Source of the DNA: Theobroma cacao
Taxonomy: Eukaryota; Streptophyta; Magnoliopsida; Malvales; Malvaceae
Assembly: GCF_000208745.1 (NCBI RefSeq)
Contig: NC_030852.1
Span: 58,902-122,901, forward strand
DNA length: 64,000 nucleotides
Reading direction: 5' to 3'
Position 1 is the stretch's first letter; each line of letters opens with the position of its first letter. The translations under genes were made by a program, and so were the position numbers. Below, piece by piece: positions 46,201-57,606 of the stretch. The notes under the pieces were generated by a model. That model searched no databases. It was given only the letters and a program-made list of their open reading frames with translations, and was not told the origin of the DNA.

Positions 46201-49200
46201 GCTAACTTGGCAATGGCATGTGATTCAAGACATGGTTTAGTGTTCAAGGCTTAGCATTTCAGAATACTATTTTATATTTTTCTTTTCCTTTTTCTTTTTG
46301 ATTTGCGGAAGCTTTCTTTTGTTCTTTTTCATTTTTACTTGCAATAGGAATGGAAGAGTGATGCTATGTAATTTCAATATATGATACGAACGCTGTGGTT
46401 GAGTCAATTTCTGTAGGAGAACTTTTCACATATTTTTCTGCAAAATTACACAAACCGTCCTTAGAGTTTAACCCTCATAATTAAAATATCCTCTATAATT
46501 CTGATTTTAACAATAAAATGATCTTTTCAAAATTTTAGAATGAATTCCTTTTGGTTGTCTTTAGTTGCTTAAGATGTTAAATCTTACCTTGTCGGCTGCC
46601 ACATCCAACAGGCATGTTAATAGTAGTAGTTACATGTCAATCCATGTGGCAGCTTCTTATGCAATTATAATAGTAGTAATTGCACCTGAGCATTTGGCTC
46701 ATTAGTTGTTGCATGACCCCTTTGCCTAAAGAGCTAAGTTTGAATCTCCCTTCCCCCAATTAAAAAAAATTAAACAAAATAAATGAAGAAAAAATAAGTG
46801 AAATCAAATTTAACAAAAGAAAGAAAATATCAACCTAGATTTAAAGTTTCTGGAAAACCAAACAGAAGCTTCCTTCCTAAAACGAACACAAGTCAAAACC
46901 TTTGCATCCCTTTTTCTTTAATTTAAACAGAAATATCTCATTTCTGAAAACCGAACAATAAGACACCCTAATCAAAATGCTAAATACTGGCACAAAAAAT
47001 TAAAAAATATCTTTACGGAAATCCTCCATTAAAGTTACCAAATCAACCAAATACGTGATGATGCTCCAATTGTACACAATGATTGTAACAATAGCATTTG
47101 GCTTGATAGGGTTAATTATTGTTAAGTAATGATTTTGAAAATTGAGCAGTTGCTTTATGTTTGGCACAATGCTATTATGTTTTGGAATTAGCAATATGAT
47201 CCATGAGAGTGAGTGCATTGAGGGTTTGGAAGAGGGATTGAATCTTGTGAGATGCGGTGTGACAAGTAGACGGGTCATACGATAGGGAGAGTGAATAGAT
47301 TCAGTAATTTGGGGTTCTTGGGAGAGGAAATTGAAGGATTTGGTTCACTTCTTCTGAGTAGGATTTCAATATATTCTAAAATTGTCACTTAAACAATTTA
47401 ATCTAATGCAAATGACTTGGTTATATCAACTGCAATAGCTTGGTAATATCATTCATTAGTTCATTATTTCTTTTTTCTTAAAAAAAATGGAGTTTAGTCA
47501 TTAGGTTTGATAGTTAAGGTGTGTTTAGTGGGTAACAAAATTAAAATAAAAGAGAAAAGAATTTGAAGTTATGAGAGAGGTTTTAAAGTTAGATTGGGTT
47601 AAGGATACATTTGTGATGTAGCCGGGAGGTTTAGGGCAATTAGAATTCAACAACTAGGGCTAGAACAGGGTTGATTGTGTTGGATCAATAGAAAGATAAT
47701 TGGGTTTTAAAGAAACCTTTTGAATAAAAATTCAAAATAAACAAAAATTAATGATAATAATCCTCTATCTAGGATCACCTATTTATACTAACTAAGATAA
47801 ACTCTAATCAAATAGTAATCTTAATCCTAATTCAAGACTTAAAGTACTAAAATTCTAATAAATATTGGAAAAAGAATCTCAAACTAAATAAAATAAAAAA
47901 AATAAAATCCTAAGGTACCGAAAATACTAAATAAAATAAAATTCTTGATGCACCTGCATCAATCTCCTCGGGTCAGAAAAGACTCATCTCCGACGAGTAG
48001 GCCTTAACATACTTCTCATAGATGCCTGGATTCACTTGTTTCAATTCTTCTTCATTACTACCTTCAGCTTCACAATTTTCAGCAGATAAATACCTAGCGA
48101 TTTTGCTGATTTTGCTGATTTTGCTACTTCCGGGGCTTGAAGTTGCCAATTGCTTAGCCTCTTATTTAAAAGGATATAAAGTATATGTCTTGTTGTTCTT
48201 GTAGAAGGAATAGGTATTTGGCTTCGTCTTATGATCCATATCACGATCATACAACCAAGGTCTGCCAACAAGAATATGACCAACATCCATTGGCACAACA
48301 TCACATAAAGCCTCATCATCCAAGTTATCTCCTATAGTGAATTTCAACAAACATTGAGTAGTTACTAGTACCTCATGTCCTTTCTTCAGCCACCCAATCT
48401 TGTAAGAATGAGGATGTTTGCTTGTAGGAAGCTTCAATTTGTTGACGGCCTCTTTTGAAATAATATTTTTCATGCTTCCTCCATCAATCATAAGATCACA
48501 CACTTTACCTTCACAAACAACTTGTGTGCAAAAAATACTTCTCCTTTTTCAATCTTTTTCCTCATTGATTGTTGTAGTCATCACTCTTCGTACCACAAAG
48601 GACTTACCTTGTGTAGGATACACATCAATTTCCTCTATTTCTTCATCATATTTATCATAAATGGGCTCTAATTCCTCCCTAAATTCTGTTAAGTTCACCT
48701 TTCTTTGGAGGCAAGCAAAAGAAGTGTGTCCCTTCTCCCCACAAGTAAAACATCGAATATGGGAATTACTGCCTCCTTTATTTGTAGAAGAACCAGGACT
48801 GTTTTGTCCACCATAAGGCAGTATACTTTTGCTTTTAGTGTTCCTTTCAACATTGGTTGCACTTCCATTAGTTTTATTGGCTGTGGCAGCCTCTCGATAA
48901 TTTTGTTGGGATGTTTGGTAACTTGTCTTGCTTCAGAACCGTTTTTCCAATCGGTGCCATATAAGGGCTTTCTAGCACCATAGCGTGAAACTCATTTTTC
49001 TACTTTGAAAACATATTGACGAGCATCTTCAATATTGTACAAACAAACTACTTCCATCTCGTCTCTAGCAAAATGATTCAAACCAGCAAGATAACGAGAA
49101 GTAATTTTTTCGTTACTCTTAGTTAACCCAACCCGAATTGATAGGTTATTGAACTCCGATGTATACTCCTCAATGGTCATGTTATTTTGTTTCAAACAAT

Positions 49201-51770
49201 GAAACTTTTCATATAATTCCATAGTATAATCAGCAGGTAAAAATTGTTTTTGTAATTTACTTTTCATATGCTTCCAAGTGCTGATTTTAAGCTTCTCTTG
49301 TCGTGCACGTTGCTCTTCAACTCTCTTTCACCATTGAAGTGCAGTACCTTTCAATTTTAGCTTTACAAGTAACACTTTTTGATTTTCAGCCATGGGTTTC
49401 CATTCAAAGTAATTTTTCAAACTGGCTTCCCAATCCAAATATTCTTTTGCATGAACTTTCCCATGAAAATCAGTTACTTTAATCTTGATTCCTCCACCAT
49501 TTAAATCAAGAGCATGTAATAACTGGCCCTCCAATCCTACTCTCGTTGCTTGATTTGCGTGTCCATCTTCGGGAAAGGGGTTCTCAATCTCAAATTCATC
49601 ATCATTCTCAAGATCTTGAATCTCAAGGGGGTTGTGGTCACCTTCTAGATTCTCCATTCAAGTTCTCACTGGTTCCTGATGCTGCAAGGCTTGCATAGCC
49701 CGAGTCAAGTCATCAATCATTCTTCACATCTCAGCCAACTCAGCTTGTTAGGGCTGATTGCTTCTACCTCAACCTTTGCCTTGGCCAACCATAGTCTCCT
49801 AGCTTCTAGCTAAAAATCCTTGTAGAATATAGTAGGATCACTTGCTCTGATACCACTTGATGTAGTCGGGAGTTTTAGGGCAATTAAAATTCAACAATTA
49901 GGGCTAGAACAAGGTTGATTGTGTTGGAATAAGAGAAAGATATTTGGGTTTTAAAAAAACCTCTTGAATAAAAATTCAAAATAAACAAAATTAATGATAA
50001 TAATCCTCTATCTAGGATCACCTATTTAAGCTAGCTAAGATAAATCTTAATCAAATAGTAATCCTAATCCTAAGTAAAGACTTAAACTACTAAAATTTTA
50101 ATAAAGATTGAAAAAAAGAATCTCAAATAAAATAAATAAAATAAAATCCTAAGGTAATGAAAATACTAAATAAAATAAAATTCTTGATGCGCCTGCATCA
50201 TTTGCTACCCAAATTATGGTCGAATTTTCAATTTTATATACTGAACTTTGCATCCATTTATCAGTTTGCTATGAGACTAACGTTATTAGTCAAATGGGTG
50301 ATATACCCCAAAATAATTTATAAGAACACGAGACGTGTTTAAAAAATGTCAAATCATTTTTTGTTTTTGTTTTTCAAAGTATTTTTTATTTTTTTTTCTA
50401 AATTAAAAAATAAAAACAAGCCAGAGAAAGGAAAATTCATTAAAAAGAAAAAAAGGGAAGAGAGAAAATGAGGGAGAGAGAGAGGAAAGAGAGGGAAATA
50501 GAAGAAAGGAAAATAGAGAGCAGAGGAAGGGGGGAAGTTTGGCCAGCCTTAGGCTGATCAGTGTTGATTTGCCTCAAGCCATGCAGATCACACTAGTAGG
50601 GCCAAGCCATAATGGTGCCTGCCGGCCCTCACCCTTCCTTCTTTCTCTCCCCTTCCTCTCCCTTTCTCTCTTTCCTCTCTCCGCCATTTTTGCTCTCCTT
50701 TTTTTTTGAATTTTTTCTGGTTTTTGTTTTAATTTTTAGTTTTCCTTTTTGCAGAAAATTTTCAATTCAGAACTCTTTTTAAAAAAAAATCATAACAAAA
50801 AAAAATGATGTTGCAGTTTTAGACACATGACATTTTTGTTGGCTTTTTTGGCCACGTTGCCAATTTGTCTGATGAAAGGAATCAAAGTTTGAGTTCGTAA
50901 TTGCACATTTTAAACTTTAGGTATCAAATGGAACATTTGACTATAACGCGTATACCAAATGTGTTATTAACCCATTTGGATTTCTTGATCTTTTGGTGCT
51001 ACTATTGATTTTATGATATAAATTTGATAGTAGACTACTTATAAAGTTATTTACTTGGTGAGGACAGAAGGAAAGAGATAGCTCAAAGGGTGAGAAAGAG
51101 GAAGAAGGGAAATGTAAAGAAGTTGGGCTGGCTTTTCAATTCTTTTCAGTTGTCATAAGAATTGTTTGTAATTCATATAGGTATTAGTTTCCCTCACATT
51201 TGTCATGTTTAGTTCAATATATATCAGCCCTTGACTAGTAGTTCTGAAAGATGGAGCAAGTATTCTGAAGGTTAAAGAACACTAGCCAGGCCATTCTAGT
51301 TAAATGATAGGATACGTTTCTTGCTATCGACCTCAACTTTTGAAAAAGATTTTTGGAAGATTCAAAATAACTCTCTGACACTAGATATTGTTGCAGTGGC
51401 TGAAAAAATAGATCATCGTATGAAAACTCTTATTACAAAAAGTGAAGGACTATCAAAAGTAAAGTTGAAGCATTTTTATCATATATTTGGAGCACTCATC
51501 AACCATGACTCCCCTCTCTAGCTTAATAAAGTTTTCTAGAGATTTTGCACAATGAAGATGATTGTAAATAAGACCATAGGTGCAAGATTCTATGGGAAGT
51601 GCAATGATCTACAATTGGAAGCTGAAATATTACTCTAAAGGACACTAATGCTGCAACGGTTGTAGGATGCCACTTTTCAATTAGGAAAGTATCCACATGA
51701 GCACTTTATAGCACCTCTTCTCTTCCTTCAAGCTCTAGCGGTCATGCCGCATTGCATTCTAGACATGAAA

Positions 51771-51808
<38 letters not shown>

Positions 51809-54800
51809 TTGACTAAATAAGTTGTGATCGAATTTTTTTCATTCCCATTTTGAGCCAAAGGTCTTATTTGATGGTAGTTGGGAAACCCAATTCTTGCTCT
51901 TTTTGTCTCTCTAGCACAAAGGCTTACACACATTTTAACTTTGTTGTTTTAGTTTTTCAGCAACGGCTACTATTTGGCAAGAGCTGAAAAGCCAAACATT
52001 CATCAAGAGTGATGGTGTAATGATAGAAATTTAGTGTTTGAGTGAAGAAGTTGACTTCGAATGTCTATTGTTATTTTAGATACATAACTCATACTTGCAC
52101 CCATAATTAAGGATAAGGTAATCTTGCCTCTTGTTGGTCTTCCAAGTTACTTTAGAATAATAGGTTGAAAAAGGTTCATGTCCAAAGGTGCTTTCCTTGT
52201 TGGAAAATTGTAGAGTTGCGGTGTACTTTTGTAATTGTTGCCATTTTAGAACCTTTTTTATTAATTTTATATTACTGTTGTTCATAAAATCTTACAACCA
52301 TAGTTTAGCTGCTGCAATAGGCTATGAATTTTCTTCAACTCTATTTGTGCTGGAGGGGAGGATCATGCTAGAAGTGCCTAAGAAAGCCCATTACTGTGTC
52401 CTTATTCTTGCCAATGGCCGCTTTCTACTTCTCCTTTGTTAATTTTAGTTTACTGCTATACAACTCTAGAATTTCCCAGGCATTTGCTATGGGTGAATTG
52501 CATGTTTTTTGTTGCTGCATGTGAATTTGTTGACAATGTTGAAGTTGATTTTTGAAGGAGCTGCTACAGCAACAGATGATATTCATAGGGATATGTGATA
52601 CTTTTAAATGTTTTTCTCATTTAATTCTTCAGCAGGCAAATAGCAAGAGCTCTTCTTGTAAAAGAATGTTATATTTTCTCTGTATTTGATGGCTACTATA
52701 GAAGGGATTACCTAATGTTATAAAGGATGGAAGTTTAATGATCTTTATGTGGTGATTACACTAGAGTCCAAATTCGTGATTATAGGTGATTAAATGGAGA
52801 ATAATTTGCTCTTTCTCACTACCTCTTTGAAAATAGGAAAGCAAGATGTTGTTTCTGTTAGAACCTATAAACAACCTTTTTTGCCTTTGGGCTTTTTTAA
52901 CTTTTTATCATTTATTAGATCATCATGTGTTAACTGCTAGGACTTTTCAATAGTTCTCCTTTCCTGCCAATAATGCTGCATTCCTACCTCCCCCACAAGT
53001 AAGGGATAAAAGAAATCTGCTACTCAAGAAGAATAATGATAATAGCAAACATGCAAATTTGTATTTATAGGTGGCACAAGGAGAAACCATGATGGAAAGC
53101 CAAGATGAGTCTTGTGTTTTGCTTTTTTGATGATTTTTTTGTATTCATTGTAGTGTTTAAAGTCTACTTTGATAATGTGAAGCAATTATTGAAATTCTTG
53201 TTTGTGATTTTTAGGATTTGTAGTCTCATCTTGTTCTGGTATTCAAATATCTTTTCTGTTTGCAGAGCTTCATAGTTTTAATGAGGGCCCGCCGTTTACC
53301 CTTCAAAGAATCTGTGAGGTGATTACTTTGTTTTGTATTATATACCATAAATTTTACTAAAATTCCATGATGTTGCTTGTATTCTCTTCATCGACCTCTT
53401 TCATTTTACTTTACTGTAAGTGTAGTTATTCCTAGATTCTTTGGTTTATTTGCATTTAAGACAAATCAATTTTTTGGTATGCCTATAGTGTAAAACTACC
53501 AACTAGATCCGATTAGCAATAAGTGGAGATATGAGGGAGGCTTAGCTTTGGAATCCCCCTGTGAAACGCAGGTATAAAGCCATAATGATTCCCAAACCAA
53601 ATCCTTTTTAACCTTGCTGCTCCTTATATGTAGGTTGAATAGAATCAACTCCCTGAGGGCAACAATTTAAAAACAGGACAACATACCAGTTGAAAGTCTA
53701 GCACTGTGATAAAGCATTTAGTGACAGGATTGTGTTTTGTATTTTATCTTTCAACATGAGTAGAGAAAGCCCATTGACCATATATATTTGTCTTCGAAGA
53801 CCAATTACACAAGTTTAGGAGTGAGTTATGTACATGAATTGCACGAACATATTCCTTGAGTACCTTCTTCAATTAGTCTAGATTAATTTTAGCTTTATCT
53901 TTCTTAGCTTGAATCAAGCTGATCTATCTTGATTTAGCTTTAATTGTGTTGATTGAATCTTGCCAATTGAATCGAAACTTGAGTTATCTATGATAGATAT
54001 ATATGTGTATATATATATGTAAAGGATGGATGTGTACAGAACTTTTGCTTAACAAAAAAGGACATCTTTATTCCTCTTATTTCTAAATTGTCATTTATAT
54101 AATTTTCAATTATTATAACAGTAAATCTAAACAACTAAATCACCTTTTTGGTCACCTAACTGTGAAACATAACATTTTAGTCATCAATGTTCACAAGTGT
54201 TGTTGTGGTTATTTAGCCGTTAAAAGGTAATAAATCTGTTATTTGACATTCCACATCACCATAACTTGCCAGGTGGCATATTCACGTCGAAGGTGACCAA
54301 AACTTTATCTGTCATAGTTGGTTAACCAAAACAAAAAATCACAAAAAATTAAGTGATCAAAAAGGTAATTTACTCTAAATTCTCTCATAGTTTAGTTCTT
54401 TTTTGCTTTTAATTTTCTCTAATAACTTGTAGATTAGAATGTTTATTGAATAAATGCTGTTAAAAAGAACAATAAATTTCCTGCTGTTTCAATACTTTCA
54501 TTTATTAAGTACTCTTTATCAGTCCACTGAAATACTTGGTAAAGAAAAGTGAGAAAAAGAGAGGAGAAAAAGAAAACAAAAGAATAGAAGAAAACAAAAA
54601 TAAAAGTGGAGACAAAAAAATTAATTTTATGGTAAAGAAATTAATTTAAATTCAATAAAATTTGATAATAATAATAATAATAATAATAATAATAGACATA
54701 CACAAATAGGGGAAAATGAGATATATTATGTATTGCTCACTTAATTTTTCGAGATTTATAATTTTGATCACTTAACTTTTCGACATTTTCTATTTGCATC

Positions 54801-57606
54801 ACCCAACTATGAAAGATAATGCTTCGGTTACTTTCAATGTGAATGTGCCATAAGACAAGTGTAGTGATGTGGAATGCCAACTAGTAGGTCTGTTTAACAG
54901 TTGAGTGACCAAAACAATAACATTTATAAACATCAATGACCAAATGTTCTCTTTCAAAGTTAGGTGACCAAAATAAAAAATCTTGAAAAGTTAAGTGATC
55001 GAAAAGGTAATTTACTCATTATAAATTATTAATAATAAGATTGATTTGGTGTATAGATAAGATTACTAATTTAATTGAATCACTTTCATTAGAAAATGAT
55101 TTACTTGGCTCAGAATTCTTTGTTCATTATATTTCTAAATTGTAGCCATATTAAACATTTATATTTATATATTATTTAAAAATAAATTAAGATATAGATA
55201 TTCACATGCAATGTACACGATAACAAAAACTAATTTTCAATTAAAGTCCATTTAAAACTTAGAAAAGCTTGCCTTGAATATAAGGTAACAGCAAAGATTC
55301 AAGCAAATTAATTCAGGATATAACACTGCTTAACAAAGAAAAGTGAATTTTTGAAACCTTCAAATGTGCAACAGGATGTAAGGTACTGAATAGTAGACAC
55401 TATTCGAGGGTTCTCATCATTCAACCATTTTATAAATAGTAGGGTCGCATGTTGGCTTTAACAAGTTCCAGGTTGAAGGATGTTAGATTAAAACCCTCTT
55501 TTTTTTGGCCATATTCTTTAAACCATTTTCCTTGTGATAGTAGCTATGCATTTATTTTCATCTGTAAAGATTGTTATTGTTGTTCCATTTTTTTAATTAT
55601 TTTTAAAATTTTTTGAAGTATTTAAATCAAGCTTTCAAATTAGCCACTTGAGGCTTGTAATTTTAAAGTTCTAAATTAAGCCTTAAATAATCATACAATT
55701 ATGCAGAAGCCTGTTCCTATTTCATTTCTTATCTGTCTGTTTTAGGGTAGTGATTAGGAGAACCTTATACAGTGATTTTTATAGTTTGAAACTATATCTT
55801 CAAGCCCGAATTTGATTTTTATAGTTTGAAACTATATCTTCAAGCCCGAATTATGTTAGATTGGTCATATAAAGTTTATTTGGTTTCTTATACTTCTGCA
55901 TTTCATTTCCCCCATTTCTTTCCAATTACAATTAAAGTACATTTATCTTCTTGTGCATGATTCCGTATACATTTGGGTTTGAATTTTGTCCATGTACTTT
56001 CAAAAAATGTTCGGGTCTCTAGTTATACTTTGATTTGTTAATAAATGCTATGCTCTTGACTACTACCAAAATTTACCTTTTCTTTTGGCACGAATGCTAT
56101 GCTCAACAGATCCTGCTGACTGCAAGAAGCATCTATCCAAATCTTTCAAAGCTTGCCCTAGCACTAGAAAAGGTATGGTAATAAAAACTTCCAATAATTT
56201 TGTTTCCTTGCTTTATCTATAAGTCTCTCTGTTACTCTATCTCTCTACCTCAATTCTTCTATGGGTTTTAGAATTAGTTGCAGGAGCTACTTCCATCTTG
56301 AATTAACTCTTTTTATCTTTTAGAAACTTTAGCTACCATGTGTTGAATATTTAATTGAGTCAATCTGCATTGGACATGATTGACTTCTTATATATATTTC
56401 TTTTCCAAATGTTTCTGAAATATGGTTGGCCTTATAATTGTCCTTTCAATGGGAATAAGTTCTCTTTTTCATACACTTCAGCTTCAATCACGATCATTGA
56501 AAGCTTTGGAGACCTTCTGAATTGTATTAATTCCACTTCCAGCGATTCATGAACCTTTTATGAGTGATGATTGTGTTGATGTATCTTTAATTAGTTTGGT
56601 CATGCCTATCAATTCCTTAAAATTGTCCAATGGATGGAAATATGCTAGTTGAGAGATTAAGTTATCTAAGACGTTATTTTATGTTTTATGGATTTGATTG
56701 TAATCTACATATATTTAGGCTATTTTAGTTTATTTAGATTATTCTACATTAATTAGTAAAGTATTTTACTTTTTCTTAATTATTAGTGTTTTAGGGTTGT
56801 ATTTCGTATTTTGCATTTTATTATAGTTTTGGTTTAGTTATAAACACCAATGTTATTTTAATTTCAAGTAGGTTTTGGATGAATATTTGAGATTTTCTCC
56901 ATAGATTGATTCTTTTCAGATTTTCTCCCCTCAGTCTTCTATTTCTTTACCTATTTCCACTGTTTCTCCCTAATGGCTTCTGTCTATCTCTGATTTTCCT
57001 TCTGAATTTCTATTATCTATCTCTTTTCCTTTTTCCAAATCTAAGTCCAAATCAATTTGTGATACTGTTTCCCTTGATAAGTTATCAATGTTATATGCAC
57101 AATAGATGCTTTCCAAATAGATTTTAATAGAACAAAAGGTATGGAAGAAATTGGAAAACCAAGGATATTAGTAATCTAATGTGGGCTGTGATTAAAGATT
57201 TAATGAAGTGCAAATTTACTGTTAACCAGCTAGTCAATGATTTGAATTTGATTTTATCATTCCATTTGTCCATATTCTTTCTTTCTATTTCTTTTATGCC
57301 TCGTGTTAAGTCATGATTCATTTTTTCCATACTTTGTAGAATTTGCTGGTAACCTCTACATTGACAGTCTGCACCAATCCCTATCCACAAATGATGCCAA
57401 ATCCCGAACCAGAGAAGGCAAGTGAGGAAGCTCAACCACAGTCTAATCCAATCCAAAATGGGGTTGAACCTGTGGTGGGAGACAGGGATGAGATAATGAC
57501 AGAGGTGGAGGAGGCTGATATTGAGGATATGACTATTGACATGGATGCCTTCCAAGAAATGGTTGGATCATCAGAAGCAAATTCCACTGTAGCTGGGAAT
57601 TCTTAG
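40241..57606 (+). CDS. PP4R2: Protein phosphatase 4 regulatory subunit 2 (PP4R2) family protein
   Basis: Coding exons: 40241-40308, 40390-40476, 45497-45545, 45660-45756, 53266-53318, 56110-56172, 57340-57606. All introns have GT...AG ends, and the joined frame is open for 227 codons plus TAG (684 nt). The protein begins MEESALKENSS. Residues 37-55 read VRGILQVVSSTGNFWHNWD, residues 101-118 read ELHSFNEGPPFTLQRICE, followed by ILLTARSIYPNLSKL, ALEKNLLVTS and an acidic tail (EEADIEDMTIDMDAFQEM). The PPFTxQRxCE box and the leucine-rich C-terminal half are hallmarks of PP4R2, the regulatory subunit that, with PP4R3, targets the PP4 catalytic subunit in DNA-damage and cell-cycle dephosphorylation in other eukaryotes. 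The whole locus spans 17 kb because introns 2, 4 and 5 are filled with repeats. A second in-frame Met is at 40394. No damage to the coding sequence was seen. Confidence 0.9.
40640..41125 (-). pseudogene. Gypsy integrase remnant
   Basis: Minus strand reads SIDFNVRLSKTLRDEDS (the DFVLGLPRTQRGxDS block), LDHFIPCSETPDALHVDMLF, SLWRMLNTKLKVSISFHPLK and FNRSFGNVQHC (NRSLGNL block). The HPQTDGQTE box is damaged. A 39-bp tandem duplication lies inside this domain (40945-41022). Confidence 0.7.
40945..41022. repeat. 39-bp tandem duplication within the integrase remnant
   Basis: A block starting AGAATCTTCATCCCTTAAAG and ending TAATCTAACATT occurs twice, without gap or change (40945-40983 and 40984-41022). 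The length is a multiple of three. Confidence 0.9.
41131..42460. mobile_element. TIR element (MULE-like, non-autonomous) inside the Gypsy relic
   Basis: Left arm 41149-41356 and right arm 42298-42454 are long inverted copies: CCTCTTGTGGTATGAT, TCTCACATAACACCCA, AGACCCTTATAT and TTTACATTTGAGCCC on the left recur inverted on the right. About 0.9 kb between the arms holds no recognisable gene. The outermost left end GGGTAAACTCCACATAG has no good partner on the right, so the right end is worn. No target duplication is clear. The long TIRs suggest a Mutator-type element. Confidence 0.75.
42480..43270 (-). pseudogene. Gypsy RT and RNase H remnants
   Basis: Minus strand near 43260-43130 reads DFSDVAPKELPNELLLHNI, then IIDLESWSQLSNLPVHRMNP, the start of a Gypsy RT. 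42680-42490 reads FEEIKIRIPKHQ-type text, SQIRIGCVSRQEDHPIACLS and KKVDEAEQIYST, the RT-RNase H junction. The YxDD region could not be found. Confidence 0.65.
43690..44110 (-). pseudogene. Gypsy gag zinc knuckle and protease start
   Basis: Minus strand near 43950-43905 reads CFKCEEIGHMGDQC, an exact CX2CX4HX4C knuckle. Further on, GGSCMNVVSASMVDGLKL-type text and VAWITDTSS near 43680-43560 match the Gypsy protease after its DSGS box. The gag N-terminus lies upstream to about 44700 in poor condition. Confidence 0.7.
46689..46780 (+). mobile_element. tRNA-derived SINE-like fragment
   Basis: TGGCTCATTAGTTG resembles a Pol III box A and AGTTTGAATCTCC, some 35 bp later, resembles box B; an A-rich stretch follows at 46761. 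There is no tRNA fold that would make it a functional tRNA. Size and family are not resolved. Confidence 0.35.
48160..48985 (-). pseudogene. Zinc-knuckle and protease part of the TR-GAG-type element
   Basis: Minus strand near 48750 carries a decayed knuckle (CFTCGEKGHT-type text in a shifted frame). 48503-48162 gives LMIDGGSMKNIISKEAVNKL, HPHSYKIGWLKKGHEVLVTT and VVPMDVGHILVGRPWLYDRD, a retropepsin in which DSGS is changed to DGGS. After YTLYPFK comes a short tail and the LTR; there is no RT. Confidence 0.75.
48990..49660 (-). pseudogene. Gag of the TR-GAG-type element
   Basis: Minus strand 49657-49328 starts MENLEGDHNPLEIQDLEND and holds IKVTDFHGKVHAKEYLDWEA, SLKNYFEWK and LVKLKLKGTALQW, the retrotransposon gag core. 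A stop at 49328 follows, then KRVEEQRARQEKLKISTWKH and 49267-48992: LYEKFHCLKQNNMTIEEYTS and RYLAGLNHFARDEME. One stop and one at the end are the only breaks, so this copy is relatively well kept. Confidence 0.85.
50455..50690. repeat. GA-rich and CT-rich arms of an imperfect palindrome
   Basis: GGGAGAGAGAGAGGAAAGAG-type text at 50455-50540 faces CTCTCCCTTTCTCTCTTTCC-type text at 50636-50690. The arms could pair into a long hairpin about 100 bp apart. Confidence 0.6.
51769..51808. repeat. (CT)n(CA)n microsatellite
   Basis: A run of about eleven CT units is joined directly to about eight CA units in intron 4. Confidence 0.95.
54136..54371 (+). mobile_element. MITE copy 1 (TTTTTGGTCAC ends)
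   Basis: The left end AAATCACCTTTTTGGTCACC and the right end, read inward, AAATTACCTTTTTGATCACT form a TIR of about 20 bp. The interior ACATTCCACATCACCATAA aligns inverted with copy 2. No coding capacity. Confidence 0.7.
54664..54694. repeat. (ATA)n microsatellite
   Basis: About ten ATA units lie between the two MITE copies. Confidence 0.95.
54732..55017 (-). mobile_element. MITE copy 2, inverted relative to copy 1
   Basis: The right end, read inward, AAATTACCTTTTCGATCACT matches the TIR of copy 1. The interior (GATGTGGAATGCC, AACAGTTGAGTGACCAAAAC) is the reverse complement of copy 1 text. The left TIR end is missing or diverged. Confidence 0.7.
55773..55852. repeat. 40-bp tandem duplication
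   Basis: A block starting TGATTTTTATAGTTTGAAAC and ending CAAGCCCGAATT occurs twice without a gap, nearly identical, in intron 5. Confidence 0.9.

Larger units (their letters stand above)
47614..50200 (-). mobile_element. TR-GAG-type LTR element (gag and protease only)
   Basis: LTRs 47614-47961 (348 bp) and 49858-50200 (343 bp) both run TGATGTAG...TGCATCA. The internal region is only about 1.9 kb and encodes gag and protease on the minus strand; there is no room for RT or integrase. A methionine-tRNA primer site (minus strand, 49855-49844) lies beside the right LTR. TTTG is repeated on both sides (47610-47613 and 50201-50204), a 4- to 5-bp duplication. Such gag-carrying non-autonomous elements (TR-GAG) are known in plants; keeping the protease is less usual. 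Confidence 0.85.
47596..50973. mobile_element. Foldback MITE split by the gag-protease retroelement
   Basis: The left end GGGTTAAGGATACATTTG (47596-47613) continues after the inserted element with CTACCCAAATTATGG (50205 on). The right end, read inward from 50973, is GGGTTAATAACACATTTGGT. Without the insert the MITE is about 0.8 kb. The interior is an imperfect palindrome with GA-rich (50455-50540) and CT-rich (50636-50690) arms. Confidence 0.65.
45757..53265 (+). other. Intron 4 of PP4R2 (7.5 kb, repeat-filled)
   Basis: Donor GAAG|GTACTT and acceptor TTTGCAG|AG restore a GAG codon (phase 1). Contents: SINE-like piece (46690-46780), foldback MITE with nested gag-protease element (47596-50973), CT/CA microsatellite (51769-51808); the rest is plain intron sequence without a gene. 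Confidence 0.85.
53319..56109 (+). other. Intron 5 of PP4R2 (2.8 kb)
   Basis: Donor GAG|GTGATT and acceptor CAACAG|ATC keep phase 0. It contains two inverted MITE copies, a TA run (53996-54020), an ATA microsatellite and a 40-bp tandem duplication. Confidence 0.85.

Noticed and set aside
57124..57555. Minus-strand 143-codon ORF opposite the last PP4R2 exon
   Set aside because: It is a shadow of the PP4R2 exon 7 and its upstream intron; no domain is seen and the plus strand explains the sequence.
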